Assembly: GCF_001428405.1 (NCBI RefSeq)
Contig: NZ_LMSL01000016.1
Span: 14,470 to 53,804, forward strand
DNA: 39,335 nt
Direction: 5' to 3'
Source: Frateuria sp. Soil773
Lineage (GTDB): Bacteria > Pseudomonadota > Gammaproteobacteria > Xanthomonadales > Rhodanobacteraceae
Below, in pieces: positions 1-7,306 of the stretch; position 1 is the stretch's first letter, and the number at the start of each line of letters is the position of its first letter. The notes below the pieces were generated by a model, which was not told the DNA's origin, did not search any database, and saw nothing but the letters and a program-made list of their open reading frames with translations. Position numbers and translations under genes: made by a program.

Positions 1-321
1 GCCGCCGGACAGGGCCTGCTGTGGCTGGCGCCGGGCCCGTCGCTGGCGCTGCTCGGCGCGCTGGTCACCGGCCTCGGCTGCTCGCTGGTGTTCCCGTCCA
101 TGGGTGCGGAAGTGGTGCGGCGCGTGCCACCGCCGTTGCGTGCCACCGCGATGGGCGGCTTCGCGGCATTCCAGGACCTGGCCTACGCGGCCACCGCGCC
201 GGTGGCCGGCTGGATCGCGGACCGGCATGGCCTGCCGGCGGTGTTCCTGCTCGGCGCGCTGGCGGCGCTGGCCGGCTGGTGCGTCGCCCTAGGCTTGCGC
301 CGGCGTGCGCAGGCAGGTTGA
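1..321 (+). CDS. MFS transporter, C-terminal part (truncated by window edge)
   Basis: The frame is open from base 1 to a TGA at 319-321, giving the last 106 residues of a membrane transporter. It shows alternating hydrophobic helices and short basic loops: a helix around LALLGALVTGLGCSLVFPS, then a loop with VRRVPPPLRATAMGG, a helix, a WIADRHGLP loop and a final helix ending in RRRAQAG. The loop RATAMGGFAAFQD followed by a PVAGWIADR segment is typical of helices 10-12 of drug/sugar efflux members of the major facilitator superfamily. The substrate cannot be judged from this fragment. It converges with the FAD monooxygenase, whose stop codon is only 15 bases away. Confidence 0.8.
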   Translation, partial: AAGQGLLWLAPGPSLALLGALVTGLGCSLVFPSMGAEVVRRVPPPLRATAMGGFAAFQDLAYAATAPVAGWIADRHGLPAVFLLGALAALAGWCVALGLRRRAQAG

Positions 322-336
322 GCAGGCTGAGCAACC

Positions 337-1539
337 TCATTCCGGCGCGCTGTCCAGCAGCTTGCGGATCGGCCTCAGCACGGCCTTCAGGGTGACGAAG
401 CGCGCGACCACGTCGCGCACCGCCGCCAGCGCAGGGCTGCGCCGGCACATCAGTTTCGTCAGCGCGCGCGAGTTGTCCTGCGCCGCTTCCACCCGCGGGC
501 GCTGGCTGCGCTCGTAGTCGCGCAGCGCCGCGGCCACGCCGCCGGCGTCGGTGGCCAGCAGTCGCCGCGCCAGCACGCCGGCCGATTCCATCGCCATGCC
601 GGCGCCGATGCCCGCGGTGGGCACGAAGCCGGCCGCCGCGTCGCCCAGCAGCACGGCGCGACCCACCGCCCACGTCGCGCTGCGGCAGTCGGCGAGCTTC
701 CAGAAGTAGGGGTCGGCCTGGCTCTCCGCCACCGCCGCCAGCGCGCGCAGCAGCCAGTCATCGGCGTGCCGCAGCTGGCGGCGGATGTGCGCCGCGAAGG
801 CCTGCGGACCGGCGCGCATGTCGTCGCGATGGCCGCCCACGAACACGCCGGCGCGGCCGAGCACCGGGTAGACGCCCACGAAGAAGTCGCTGCCCCAGAT
901 CTCGTCGCCGCGGTCGGCATGCGCGGCGTCGCTATCCATCCATGCCACCCAGCCGCCCCAGCCGCAGTCGAAGCTGGACACCTGATCCGCCTGCAGCAGC
1001 AGGTCGCGGCCGGCCGAGTGCAGGCCGTCGGCCAGCACCACCGCGTCGAACGCGGCTTCCAGCGCGGCATCGCCCTCGCGCAGGACGACGTGCGCCGCTT
1101 CCGGCGCCTGCCGCAGCGACTGCAGCGTGCTCGCGTAGCTCACCGCGGCGCCGTTTTCGGCCAGCGCCTGCATCAGCTCGCCGCGGGCGATGCCGCGGTA
1201 TTCGCCGTAGCGGCTCAGCAGGCTGTCGATGGCGTATTCGCGCAGGCGCTGGCCGTGCCGCCCGTGCAGCACGTAGCGGTGGAAGCGCACGCTGCGCGCG
1301 CGGTAGGCGTCGCGCATGCCGGCCAGGCGCAGCGCCGGTTCGACCAGCGGCATCAGCGCCAGCATGTAGCCGCTGTCGGCATGGTCGGCGGCACGCTCGA
1401 CCAGCACCGGATGCAGGCCGCCGGCACGCAGCGCCTGGGCCAGGGTGAGGCCGGCCACGCCGGCGCCGACGACCAGCACGCGCAGGCGGTCGCCCTGCAC
1501 GCGCACGAGCTGTTCCCGTAGCGGGGTTGCGATGAACAT
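337..1539 (-). CDS. FAD-dependent monooxygenase (PHBH-like aromatic hydroxylase family)
   Basis: 400 aa from the ATG at 1539. An in-frame upstream start would put the operators inside the coding region, so the shorter start is preferred. The N-terminus has the Rossmann dinucleotide motif GAGVAG (residues 25-30) followed by an acidic residue at the end of the second strand (VLVERA). The late GD motif is VLLGDAAAGFVPTAGIGAGMAMESA, which contacts the FAD ribityl chain. This is the architecture of class A flavin monooxygenases that hydroxylate aromatic or polyketide-like substrates with NAD(P)H and O2. The substrate is unknown. The gene is divergent from a TetR regulator, with one copy of a palindrome 15 bp upstream of this start, so it is probably the repressed target and could serve in detoxification. 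It could alternatively be a tetracycline-type or geranylgeranyl reductase-like family member. Confidence 0.88.
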   Translation of the reverse strand: MFIATPLREQLVRVQGDRLRVLVVGAGVAGLTLAQALRAGGLHPVLVERAADHADSGYMLALMPLVEPALRLAGMRDAYRARSVRFHRYVLHGRHGQRLREYAIDSLLSRYGEYRGIARGELMQALAENGAAVSYASTLQSLRQAPEAAHVVLREGDAALEAAFDAVVLADGLHSAGRDLLLQADQVSSFDCGWGGWVAWMDSDAAHADRGDEIWGSDFFVGVYPVLGRAGVFVGGHRDDMRAGPQAFAAHIRRQLRHADDWLLRALAAVAESQADPYFWKLADCRSATWAVGRAVLLGDAAAGFVPTAGIGAGMAMESAGVLARRLLATDAGGVAAALRDYERSQRPRVEAAQDNSRALTKLMCRRSPALAAVRDVVARFVTLKAVLRPIRKLLDSAPE

Positions 1540-1553
1540 GATGCGGCTCCGAC

Positions 1554-1569
1554 TGGACCACCCGGTCCA
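1554..1569. promoter_or_regulatory. Operator copy 1 in the monooxygenase/TetR intergenic region
   Basis: The 16-bp sequence TGGACCACCCGGTCCA has arms TGGACC/GGTCCA around ACCC. It lies 15 bp upstream of the FAD monooxygenase start. An identical copy sits 38 bp away next to the tetR start. Twin palindromes between a TetR regulator and its divergent target are the classical operator layout, so binding by the adjacent TetR protein is a well-supported inference, not an observation. Confidence 0.75.
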
Positions 1570-1591
1570 CCCAGGCCATCCTTGCACGTCG

Positions 1592-1607
1592 TGGACCACC
1601 CGGTCCA
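1592..1607. promoter_or_regulatory. Operator copy 2 overlapping the tetR promoter
   Basis: Identical 16-bp palindrome TGGACCACCCGGTCCA. Its first six bases can double as a -35 element (TGGACC, 4 of 6 to TTGACA), followed by a 17-bp spacer and a -10-like TACGAT at 1615-1620. Occupancy of this site would therefore block the tetR promoter directly, which predicts autorepression. The outer flanks of the two copies are mirror images (AC before copy 1, GT after copy 2). Confidence 0.75.
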
Positions 1608-1614
1608 GTGCCGC

Positions 1615-1620
1615 TACGAT
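1615..1620 (+). promoter_or_regulatory. -10-like element of tetR; predicted leaderless transcript
   Basis: TACGAT is followed by six bases and then the ATG at 1627, so transcription would start at or next to the A of the start codon. No Shine-Dalgarno sequence precedes this ATG. The same spacing is seen at three other genes in the window. Confidence 0.4.
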
Positions 1621-1626
1621 GTCGCC

Positions 1627-2241
1627 ATGAACGCGACGCCCCCACCCTCACCGCGCGAACGCGCCCTGCTGGCCGCGGCCGCGCGCGAGTTCGCCACGGC
1701 CGGCTTCGAGCGCGCCTCGCTCAACGCGGTGATCCGCGCCTGCGGCATGAGCAAGAGCTCGTTCTACCACCGCTTCGATTCCAAGCAGGCGCTGTTCGAC
1801 CGCGTGGTGGACGAAGCCGCCGCCGCGCTGGCGCGCGAGCTGGCCGCGCCGGATCCGGCGGAACTCGCGGGGCCGGATTTCTGGCCGCGCCTGGAAGCCT
1901 TCGTGGCGCATGCGGCGGCGGCGCTGGCGAAACCGGCGTGGTACGCCGACCTCGGCAAGCTGTTCTACCTACCCGACGTGTCGGCCGAGCGCAGCGCGGC
2001 GATGCGCCGCCTGCTGGCCGGGGTGGACCGCTGGGTGCAGGCCGTGCTGAAGGCCGGACGCGCCTGCGGCGCGGTGCGCGACGACCTGCCCGCCAGCCTG
2101 CAGGCCGAGCTGGCCTTCGCCGTGCTGCAGGCGATGGACCGCTGGTCGATCAGGCACATGGAGACGATGGGCGCCGCCGCACGCCGGCGCCTGGCCGCCA
2201 GCCAACTGGACAGCCTGCGGCGCCTGCTCGCGCCGGATTGA
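1627..2241 (+). CDS. TetR/AcrR family transcriptional regulator
   Basis: 204 aa from ATG 1627. A TTG/ATG frame extending upstream would run through the operator and is not favoured. The N-terminal domain has the TetR helix-turn-helix at about residues 31-50 (SLNAVIRACGMSKSSFYHRF), preceded by the usual AAREFATAGFERAS helix. The C-terminal two thirds is the helical ligand-binding and dimerisation domain, which is too variable to name a ligand. It probably represses itself and the divergent FAD monooxygenase through the two identical palindromes between them. The inducer is likely an aromatic compound handled by the monooxygenase (inference). Confidence 0.92.
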   Translation: MNATPPPSPRERALLAAAAREFATAGFERASLNAVIRACGMSKSSFYHRFDSKQALFDRVVDEAAAALARELAAPDPAELAGPDFWPRLEAFVAHAAAALAKPAWYADLGKLFYLPDVSAERSAAMRRLLAGVDRWVQAVLKAGRACGAVRDDLPASLQAELAFAVLQAMDRWSIRHMETMGAAARRRLAASQLDSLRRLLAPD

Positions 2242-2437
2242 CCGCACGCCGCCGGCGCGCCAGCCGCATCTTCACGCTCCCGGCCATCGCCGGCCGGAAA
2301 CCGGGCCGCAGCATGCGGGTTTCGCCCACGCCAGGCCGCTTCGACGTGCTGACGAGCGCCGGCATGCTCCAGCCGGGCCGGCGACGATGTGCATGCGGCG
2401 ATACCGCCCCGCCGCGATGGCGGGAGCGGCACGGCAT

Positions 2438-2758
2438 TCAGGCCGCCGGTGCCGGGTCGGTCGCCGTTTGCAGGCCGTAGCGGTCGATGACCATGTCGTG
2501 CGCCAGCACTTCATGCCGCTCCGCCAGGAACCGCTCCAGGTACGGCATGCGGAAATGGACGTCCAGATCGGCCGGTGACCGCCAGTTCTCGTGGATCATC
2601 CATTCGGCCGGATCGGCGTGGGAACGATGCACGTCGCAGTTGATGCAGCCGGCCTCGACGCGGGTGGGCGCCGCCAGCACCTGCAATCGGCGGCCCAGCT
2701 CGTCTTCATGGCCGGGCTTGGCGGTCAGTCGCACGACCAGGGCAAGTTGTTCGGACAT
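2438..2758 (-). CDS. Antibiotic biosynthesis monooxygenase (ABM/YgiN-like) domain protein
   Basis: 106 aa. Residues 5-95 form a dimeric alpha/beta ferredoxin-like ABM domain: LALVVRLTAKPGHEDELGRRLQVLAAPTRVEAGC, then D-H-S-D, WMIHENWRSPADLDVHFRMPYLERFLAE. The WMIHENW strand and the following DLDVHF segment are the family hallmarks. Members include YgiN-type quinol monooxygenases and enzymes that oxidise polyketide quinones without cofactors, while others only bind small molecules. It starts 29 bp after the stop of the first aldo/keto reductase on the same strand, so the two are probably co-transcribed and may act on the same quinone or carbonyl compound (inference). Confidence 0.87.
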   Translation of the reverse strand: MSEQLALVVRLTAKPGHEDELGRRLQVLAAPTRVEAGCINCDVHRSHADPAEWMIHENWRSPADLDVHFRMPYLERFLAERHEVLAHDMVIDRYGLQTATDPAPAA

Positions 2759-2787
2759 GGGTGGTCTCTCCGGGTTGGGGGGAAGGT

Positions 2788-3906
2788 TCAGTTGCCAGCC
2801 TTGATGTTGCGCGGCTCGGTGCGGGATACGAACACCGGGGGCGCGTAGCCGGCCGGCTTGTCGCCCACGCCGACGCCGCCGTGGATGCGGGTCTGCTGCG
2901 CGTCGGCGAACATGTAGTACGGGAACGGGCACTCCGGCGCGCTGGCCGCGTCGAGCCGCGCGCGCAGCTCGGCGGGCAGTTCGAAATCCAGCGCGGCAAG
3001 GTTCGCATCGAGCTGTTCCAGCCGGGTCGCGCCGACGATCACCGAGGCGATGCCCGGCCGGTTGGCGCCCCAGTTCAGCGCCACCTGCGCCATCGGCTTG
3101 CCGGCTTCCCTTGCCACCTGCTCCAGCGCGGCGACGATGCGCCAGTTGCGCTCGGTGAAACGCTCGAAGCCCGGCGCCGCGGCGACTTTCGCCAGCCGAC
3201 CCTCGCCTTCGCCGCCCGCCTCGCTGGGCCGGTACTTGCCCGACAGCAGGCCCATCGCCAGCGGACTCCAGGCGGTGACGCCCATGCCCAGTTCCGTCGC
3301 CAGCGGCACGAACTCGTGCTCGATGTGGCGTTCGGCCAGCGAGTATTCCAGTTGCAGGTTCACCAGCGGCGCCAGCGCGTGCGCCTCGGCGAAGGTCTGC
3401 GCGCGCGCGGCGTACCAGGCCGGCACGTCGGACAGGCCGGCGTAGCGGATCTTGCCGGCGCGCACCAGGTCGTCCAGCGTGCGCATCACTTCCTCCGCCG
3501 GGGTGACGCGGTCCCAGGTGTGCAGCAGGTAGAGGTCGATGTAGTCGGTGCGCAGGCGGCGCAGCGAACCCTCCACCGCGCGCAGGATGTTCTTGCGCCC
3601 GTTGCCGCCGGCATTGGGGTTGCCCGGCTGCGCGTTGTAGCTGAACTTGGTGGCGAGCACCACGCGGTCGCGCGCGCCGGCCTGCTCGACGAACTTGCCC
3701 AGCATCGTCTCGCTGGCGCCTTCGGTGTACAGGTCGGCGGTGTCGATGAAGTTGCCGCCGGCGTCGAGGTAGCGGTCGAACATCGCGCGGGCGGTGTCCT
3801 CCGCCGCGCCCCAGCCCCAGTCGTTGCCGAAGGTCATGGTGCCGAGCGAGAGGCGGCTGACGCGCAGGCCGGAGCGGCCCAGGGTGTAGTACTGGTCGAG
3901 TGCCAT
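2788..3906 (-). CDS. Aldo/keto reductase (paralog 1)
   Basis: 372 aa, NADPH-dependent oxidoreductase of the AKR superfamily with a TIM-barrel fold. The catalytic tetrad can be read as D55 (FIDTAD), Y60 (LYTEG), K87 (TKFSY) and H129 (LLHTWD). The C-terminal cofactor loop contains SVIVGATRLEQLDANL. The start has AAGGAAA upstream at good spacing. It begins almost identically to the next reductase (TLGRSGLRVSRLSLGTMTFG-DWGWG), so the two are paralogs, although a 214-bp gap with a dispersed repeat now separates them. A C-terminal tail of about 40 residues (IHGGVGVGDKPAGY onward) is absent from the paralog. The substrate is unknown. Confidence 0.92.
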   Translation of the reverse strand: MALDQYYTLGRSGLRVSRLSLGTMTFGNDWGWGAAEDTARAMFDRYLDAGGNFIDTADLYTEGASETMLGKFVEQAGARDRVVLATKFSYNAQPGNPNAGGNGRKNILRAVEGSLRRLRTDYIDLYLLHTWDRVTPAEEVMRTLDDLVRAGKIRYAGLSDVPAWYAARAQTFAEAHALAPLVNLQLEYSLAERHIEHEFVPLATELGMGVTAWSPLAMGLLSGKYRPSEAGGEGEGRLAKVAAAPGFERFTERNWRIVAALEQVAREAGKPMAQVALNWGANRPGIASVIVGATRLEQLDANLAALDFELPAELRARLDAASAPECPFPYYMFADAQQTRIHGGVGVGDKPAGYAPPVFVSRTEPRNIKAGN

Positions 3907-3981
3907 GGTGTTTTCCTTGGGTTTCGGTGAGGGGATTCGAGAGAGGGCAATTCGATAGCGGGTGCGACAAACCCGGCGGAA

Positions 3982-4043
3982 CCGTCATCCCGGCGAACGC
4001 CGGAAGTGCTTTATCAACAGCCGAAGAGCTGGTCATCCAGCGC
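3982..4043. repeat. Dispersed GTCAT-CC-type palindromic repeat between the two AKR genes
   Basis: Contains GTCATCCCGGCGAACGCCGG (an 8-nt-stem hairpin) followed by TCAACAGCCGAAGAGCTGG and TCATCCAGCG. The second motif recurs at 35305-35333 and, in degraded form, at 22084. It belongs to the same repeat family as the 140-bp array at 23.4-24.1 kb. It lies between two co-oriented paralogs and could act as a transcript-processing or terminating hairpin. Confidence 0.7.
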
Positions 4044-4120
4044 CTTCGCGCCGTGGCGCTCACGGGCATCGGCTGCGATGGACGGGCTTCAAGGGCACCG
4101 CCCGATCCAGCGCACCGGCT

Positions 4121-5179
4121 TCATGACAGCCGACGCACCACCGCATTGCCGAACAGCACCTGCCGGGTGAGCGGCAAGGCCATGAAGTCGTGCGGGAAAC
4201 CCGGCTCGATCGCGCTGGCCGCGTCCAGGCGCGCCAGTTGGGCCGCGTCGAACTGCACGTCCAGCGCGCCGAGGTTGTCCTCGAACTGCTTGAGCGTGCG
4301 CGCGCCGATGATCGGCCCGGTCACGCCCGGCCGGTCCAGCAGCCAGGCCAGCGCCACCTGCGAAGGCGTGCGGCCCAGTTCCTGCGCCACCGCCTTGACC
4401 ACCTCCGCGATCTCCAGCGCCCTGGCCGTCAGCGCGCCGTTGGCGGCGGCCACGTCCTTGCGCGTGCCTTCGGCGCCCTGCCCCGGCACGTGGTCGAGAT
4501 CGGCGCGGCTGTACTTGCCGCTGAGCACGCCGCTGGCCAGCGGCGACCAGGCCAGCACACCCAGGCCCAATTCCTTCGCCATCGGCAGCAGCTCGCGCTC
4601 CACCGTGCGCTCGACCAGGTTGTACTGCACCTGCAAGGCCACCAGCGGCGCCCAGCCGCGCAGGTCGGCCAGCGTCTGCATGCGCGCGACCTGCCAGGCC
4701 GGCGTGTCGGAAATGCCCAGGTACTGCACCTTGCCCGAGCGCACCAGGTCGTCCAGGCCGCGCATCACTTCCTCGACCGGGGTCAGCTCGTCCCAGGCGT
4801 GCAGGTACAGCAGGTCGATATATTCGGTATCGAGCCGGCGCAGGCTGGCCTCCACCGAGCGCATCATGTTCTTGCGGTGGTTGCCTCCGCCGTTGGGGTC
4901 GTCCGGCCGCATGTTGAGCGAGTACTTGGTGGCGACCACCAGCGAATCGCGGCGGTCGGCGATGAACTGGCCGAGCAGGCGCTCGGCGCTGCCGCCGGTG
5001 TAGAAGTTGGCGGTATCGATGAAGTTGCCGCCGCGCGCCACGTAGGCGTCGAAGATGCGGCGCGACTCGGCGGCATCGGAGCCCCAGCCCCAGTCCTCGC
5101 CGAAGGTCATGGTACCCAGCGAAAGGCGGCTGACGCGCAGGCCGGAACGGCCGAGGGTGACATAGCTGTCGAGGGACAT
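4121..5179 (-). CDS. Aldo/keto reductase (paralog 2)
   Basis: 352 aa from the ATG at 5179, which has AAGGAG eight bases upstream; a longer frame to 5233 lacks a ribosome site. AKR superfamily signatures are FIDTANFYTGG (catalytic D and Y), VVATKYSLNM (K), DLLYLHAWDELTP (H) and the nucleotide-binding GPIIGARTLKQFEDNL. It shares long N-terminal stretches with the downstream reductase and probably arose by tandem duplication. It is divergent from the LysR regulator at 5325, which probably controls it. The substrate is unknown; AKRs with LysR neighbours commonly handle aldehydes, quinones or methylglyoxal. Confidence 0.92.
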   Translation of the reverse strand: MSLDSYVTLGRSGLRVSRLSLGTMTFGEDWGWGSDAAESRRIFDAYVARGGNFIDTANFYTGGSAERLLGQFIADRRDSLVVATKYSLNMRPDDPNGGGNHRKNMMRSVEASLRRLDTEYIDLLYLHAWDELTPVEEVMRGLDDLVRSGKVQYLGISDTPAWQVARMQTLADLRGWAPLVALQVQYNLVERTVERELLPMAKELGLGVLAWSPLASGVLSGKYSRADLDHVPGQGAEGTRKDVAAANGALTARALEIAEVVKAVAQELGRTPSQVALAWLLDRPGVTGPIIGARTLKQFEDNLGALDVQFDAAQLARLDAASAIEPGFPHDFMALPLTRQVLFGNAVVRRLS

Positions 5180-5295
5180 GGCAGAAGCTCCTTGGAAATC
5201 GCGGGCATGGGGAAATCGCGGACACGGACGCATCGCGAAGCCGTCCGGCAGGGGCTAGTCTGGGCCTTGCCATTGCATGGAAAAACAGCGATTGT

Positions 5296-5312
5296 CTTGA
5301 TGGTTTATTAAG
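5296..5312. promoter_or_regulatory. Candidate LysR box (T-N11-A) upstream of the LysR gene
   Basis: A 17-bp imperfect palindrome with arms CTTGAT and ATTAAG around GGTTT. It contains the T-N11-A pattern and sits 12 bp before the LysR start in an AT-richer patch of the divergent intergenic region. LysR proteins normally bind such a site to autoregulate and activate the divergent gene. One arm mismatch keeps confidence low. Confidence 0.4.
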
Positions 5313-5324
5313 GACTGCTAATCA

Positions 5325-6248
5325 ATGCGCGACAATCACTCGCCCGCGCTGTGCGCCTTCCGCGCCATCGCCCGGCACGGCAGCTTCACCCGGGCGGCGG
5401 CCGAGCTCGAAGTGACCGCGTCCGCGCTGAGCCAGACCCTGCGCCAACTGGAGGAACGCCTCGGCACCCGCCTGCTGCAGCGGACCACGCGCAAGGTCGG
5501 CCTCACCGAAGCCGGCGCGCTCTTCCTGGAAAAGATCGCGCCGGCGCTGACCCAGATCGACGACGCCATCGACGAACTGCACCAGCACGGCAATCGCCCG
5601 GCCGGCAGCCTGCGCATCACCGTGCCTGGCCACTTCTTCCTCGAGCACCTGATCGCGCCCCACCTGACCGCCTTCCTCGAAGCCTGGCCGGAAGTGAAGC
5701 TGGACGTCATCGCCGACAGCGCGCTGGTCGACCTGGTCGCCGAGGGCATCGACGCCGGCATCCGCCTGGGCGAGCGGCTGGCACGCGACGTGGTGGCGAT
5801 CCCGCTGGGCGGGCCGATGCGCTCGGTGGTGGTCGGATCGCCGGCCTACTTCGCGCGGCACGGCAGGCCGCAGCATCCGCGCGACCTGCAGCAGCACGCC
5901 TGCGCGCGGTTCCGCTACGCCAGCAGCGGCGCGGTCTACCGCTGGGAATTCGCCCACAAGAGCGGCCCGCGGCGCGGACGCTGGTTCGAGATCGAGGTGA
6001 ACGGGCCGCTGACCGCGAACGATCCCGCGCTGGCGATACGCGCGGCGCGGGACGGCCTGTTGCTGGTGCATACGCTGGAAGTGGACGCGCGCAACGCGAT
6101 CGCCTCCGGCCAGCTCGAAACCGTGCTCGAGGGCTGGCTGCCGCCTTACGACGGCTTCTACCTTTACTACCCGAGCCGGCGGCAGGTGCCGCCGAAGCTG
6201 CGCGCCTTCATCGACTTCATGCGCATGCGGCTGGGGCCGCCGGCCTGA
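5325..6248 (+). CDS. LysR-family transcriptional regulator (AKR-linked)
   Basis: 307 aa. The N-terminal winged helix-turn-helix covers residues 5-65 (LCAFRAIARHGSFTRAAAELEVTASALSQTLRQLEERLGTRLLQRTTRKVGLTEAG in pieces), with the classical SFTRAA and LEERLGTRLL signatures. Residues 90-300 form the periplasmic-binding-like effector domain, starting GSLRITVPGHFF and containing the DLVAEGIDAGIRLGE motif of the AaeR/DmlR-like subgroup. It is divergent from the aldo/keto reductase pair and probably activates it in response to a small organic effector. A strong terminator hairpin follows ten bases after the stop. Confidence 0.94.
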   Translation: MRDNHSPALCAFRAIARHGSFTRAAAELEVTASALSQTLRQLEERLGTRLLQRTTRKVGLTEAGALFLEKIAPALTQIDDAIDELHQHGNRPAGSLRITVPGHFFLEHLIAPHLTAFLEAWPEVKLDVIADSALVDLVAEGIDAGIRLGERLARDVVAIPLGGPMRSVVVGSPAYFARHGRPQHPRDLQQHACARFRYASSGAVYRWEFAHKSGPRRGRWFEIEVNGPLTANDPALAIRAARDGLLLVHTLEVDARNAIASGQLETVLEGWLPPYDGFYLYYPSRRQVPPKLRAFIDFMRMRLGPPA

Positions 6249-6257
6249 GCCGGGAGC

Positions 6258-6293
6258 CCGCGTGCCCGGAGGAGCCGCCCTCCGGGCACGCGG
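6258..6293. terminator. Bidirectional terminator hairpin
   Basis: A perfect 15-bp stem (left arm 6258-6272, containing GCGTGCCCGGAGG) closes on a 6-nt loop and a right arm at 6279-6293. It lies ten bases after the LysR stop and 22 bases beyond the stop of the convergent lipoprotein gene. It has no clear U tract, but its position between convergent genes supports termination in both directions. Confidence 0.65.
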
Positions 6294-6314
6294 CCGCCGC
6301 GACGGCGGCAGGAC

Positions 6315-6485
6315 TCAGCGATAGCGCCAATGGCCGCCGACCCAGACGTGCGGCGACCTCCAGTAGCCCGGCACCCATACGCGATCGTGGTAGCCGCGGG
6401 CCGGCGCCACGATGCAGCCGGCGAGCGAGAGGCTGCCGGCCGACAGCAGGGCCGCAGCAAGCAGGAAGGAAGAGATACGTCGCAT
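6315..6485 (-). CDS. Small YXWGXW-like lipoprotein
   Basis: 56 aa from ATG 6485. A lipoprotein signal peptide MRRISSFLLAAALLSAGSLSLAGC ends in the lipobox LAGC, predicting cleavage before Cys24 and lipid anchoring. The short mature part has two aromatic repeats, VWVPGYW and VWVGGHW, matching the YXWGXW repeat proteins seen across proteobacteria, whose function is unclear (cell-envelope association). The longer frame to 6548 adds residues ahead of the signal peptide and is unlikely. It converges with the LysR gene. Confidence 0.82.
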   Translation of the reverse strand: MRRISSFLLAAALLSAGSLSLAGCIVAPARGYHDRVWVPGYWRSPHVWVGGHWRYR

Positions 6486-6605
6486 CGAACCGCTCCGTTG
6501 GGGATGTGTTCCCGGGAACGTGCGCGCGACGGCGGCGATGACCGGCACCGCCGGCCGCCGATGGCTGGCGTTCAGGCCGTGCCGGACTCCCCCGCGGTGC
6601 CGGGT

Positions 6606-7010
6606 TCAGTTCCAGCGGCCGTTGCCGCCGCCCACGCTGAAGCGCCCTGCGCCGAGCAGGGCCACGGCGATCGCCGTGCCCAGGTACATGCCCTGCAGCT
6701 CCAGCGCCCAGCCGCCGGTATCGGCCAGCGTGAAAAACTGGCTGGTGTGCACCAGGGCGAGCGCCACCACCATGTTGATCGCGACGACCAGGGCGCCTGC
6801 CCGCGTCCACAGCCCGAGCACCAGCAGCGCCGGCGCCAGCACCTCGCCCACGTAGACGCCGTAGCCCAGCACGGTGGGCAGGCCGGCGTGCGCCAGCGCG
6901 TCGGTGACGAAACCCGGCCCGTGGATCAGCTTGGAAACGCCGTGGAACAGGATCAGCACGCCCAGCACCACACGCAATACGAGCTTGCCCAGATCGGTTG
7001 AAGCTTGCAT
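6606..7010 (-). CDS. DoxX family membrane protein
   Basis: 134 aa with four predicted transmembrane helices: LVLRVVLGVLILFHGVSKL, GYGVYVGEVLAPALLVLGLW, GALVVAINMVVALALVHT and LELQGMYLGTAIAVALLG. The first helix with FHGVSKLIHG and the third with AINMVVA are characteristic of DoxX/YphA-type proteins. Some relatives are subunits of quinone-linked oxidoreductases, and most are uncharacterised. The start has GGAGAGT close upstream. The C-terminal tail is Gly/Asn rich. It is followed on the same strand, after 120 bp, by the small lipoprotein. Confidence 0.9.
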   Translation of the reverse strand: MQASTDLGKLVLRVVLGVLILFHGVSKLIHGPGFVTDALAHAGLPTVLGYGVYVGEVLAPALLVLGLWTRAGALVVAINMVVALALVHTSQFFTLADTGGWALELQGMYLGTAIAVALLGAGRFSVGGGNGRWN

Positions 7011-7194
7011 CGGACTCTCCTGGTGGCCTAGTGGAAACCGCCGCCGCCCATGGCGGCAACGTACGACTCGCCCATAAATCTAGTACATGCCCATCCGGTG
7101 CGTGCCAACCTGGTGCAGGTCAATCCGGCGCCTGTCGATCGCGTGCGAGCCGCGCCACCACGACACGCGCGGTGCGCAACCAGCGCACGGAACT

Positions 7195-7301
7195 TGTTCA
7201 AAGCTTCCCAAGTATCCCCTGCGAAGCGTCATCCCAGCGGCTTTCAATGGCCGCAGGAATGACGAGCGGCGGATTCCAGTCCGACAGGGAGACTTTGAAC
7301 A
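7195..7301. repeat. MITE-like element, 107 bp, with 9-bp terminal inverted repeats
   Basis: Left end TGTTCAAAG (7195-7203) and right end CTTTGAACA (7293-7301) are exact inverted repeats, extended by TCCC/GGGA two bases further in. Inside are AAGTATCCCC and a central palindrome with arms CGTCAT/ATGACG and CGGC/GCCG (7228-7265). The same left end and AAGTATCCCC recur at 39284, and both ends recur around the larger element at 35168-35446. It lies six bases after the hutF stop (reading minus) and may also terminate hutF. The remaining bases 7011-7194 between doxX and this element show no gene. Confidence 0.75.
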
Positions 7302-7306
7302 CGCGC

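Noticed and set aside
1582-1626. Longer N-terminus for the TetR protein starting at 1582
   Set aside because: It would place the operator and the -10 inside the coding sequence and adds residues not found in TetR N-termini.
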